Source of the DNA: Streptomyces sp. NBC_00247
GTDB taxonomy: Bacteria; Actinomycetota; Actinomycetes; Streptomycetales; Streptomycetaceae
Assembly (NCBI RefSeq): GCF_036188265.1
Contig: NZ_CP108093.1
Span: 1,612,001 to 1,676,000 of the forward strand
Length of the DNA: 64,000 bases
Reading direction: 5' to 3'
Under the pieces are notes generated by a model that worked only from the letters and a program-made list of their open reading frames with translations, had not been told where the DNA came from and made no database searches. The translations under genes were made by a program, and so were the position numbers. Positions 63,861-64,000 of this stretch are shown piece after piece. Position 1 is the first letter of the stretch; every line of letters starts with the position of its first letter.

Positions 63861-64000
63861 TCAGCCCTGCCAGCTGTGCGGGGCGCGGAAGCCGGGGGTG
63901 CGCTCCAGGCGGCGCCATCCGGCCGTGTCACGGCCGCCGCGGACGGGAGCGGGCCGGGCCGCCGCGCGGGCGAGCAGCACGGCGGTGATGGCCGCGAGCT
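63861..64000 (-). CDS. accE: Acyl-CoA carboxylase epsilon subunit, C-terminal part
   Basis: Only the last 46 codons are in the window. They read AVLLARAAARPAPVRGGRDT and then TAGWRRLERTPGFRAPHSWQ followed by G and stop. The W-x-RxERxPG-x-RxPHSW ending is the conserved C-terminus of the small epsilon subunits that stimulate actinobacterial acetyl/propionyl-CoA carboxylases (AccE, with AccB upstream). The location after the conservons matches SCO5536 as I recall. N-terminus outside the window. Confidence 0.75.
   Translation of the reverse strand, partial: LAAITAVLLARAAARPAPVRGGRDTAGWRRLERTPGFRAPHSWQG

Overview
This is a high-GC actinobacterial chromosome segment, almost certainly from Streptomyces. 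The reasons are a third-position GC bias, many GTG starts, NsdA, GlnK with a tyrosine at position 51, HupS with a lysine-rich tail, NdgR, and two complete conservons (cvnABCD). As far as I recall, gene order follows the Streptomyces coelicolor core from about SCO5595 (rplS) down to SCO5536 (accE). It is therefore vegetative core chromosome. I see no rRNA, CRISPR, prophage, intact insertion sequence or secondary-metabolite cluster.

Layout. 1-3.2 kb (minus): ribosome maturation block rpsP-khpA-rimM-trmD-rplS, then a truncated signal peptidase I. 3.4-9.4 kb: a SprT-like protein, a methyltransferase, a second-type FtsH protease and ffh (SRP54). 9.6-13.9 kb: the nitrogen operon amtB-glnK-glnD behind a GlnR-type box. 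14.0-14.2 kb: a MITE-like palindrome. 14.2-20 kb: nsdA, a primase-polymerase domain protein, ftsY (SRP receptor) and a GlcP-type sugar permease. 20-24 kb: smc, with an unusual low-complexity hinge insert. 24-31.4 kb: acylphosphatase, a secreted CAP-domain protein, mutM, rnc, rpmF, yceD (apparent CTG start), a DivIVA-like protein, coaD and rsmD. 31.5-38.1 kb: recG, fakA-like, rpmB, thiD, thiL. 38.4-44.7 kb: a stand-alone Lrp ligand-binding domain, a DUF3515 lipoprotein, ddl, gpsA, plsC, cofC, a small leaderless gene, hupS and a 75-residue protein. 44.8-47.8 kb: leuCD divergent from ndgR. 48.1-48.6 kb: five tRNA genes (Glu-CUC x3, Gln-CUG x2) including a 189-bp perfect duplication. 48.7-52.1 kb: a HAD hydrolase, gltX, an FAH-family enzyme and a very small two-repeat protein gene. 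52.7-63.6 kb (plus): two adjacent conservons. 63.9-64 kb: the 3' end of the acyl-CoA carboxylase epsilon subunit gene.

How the genes work together. Several loci form functional modules. Ffh and FtsY are the two SRP GTPases, and signal peptidase acts on the exported products. AmtB, GlnK and GlnD are ammonium uptake, PII signalling and PII modification, whose classical target is glutamine synthetase control. NdgR sits opposite leuCD with a palindrome across its own -35/spacer. CvnA-D are a sensor-kinase-like membrane protein, a roadblock protein, a DUF742 protein and a Ras-like GTPase that would form a membrane complex.

The observations I rate highest are: (i) the two cvnD genes are almost identical in DNA while the other conservon genes have diverged, suggesting gene conversion; (ii) a CTG start for yceD; (iii) a tiny gene at 51989-52144 encoding a protein with an NPRRT motif near each end; (iv) the SMC hinge insertion; (v) an intrinsic-terminator-like hairpin inside the signal peptidase reading frame; (vi) the MITE-like element. 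All calls rest on reading the sequence and memory of protein families; no search was run.
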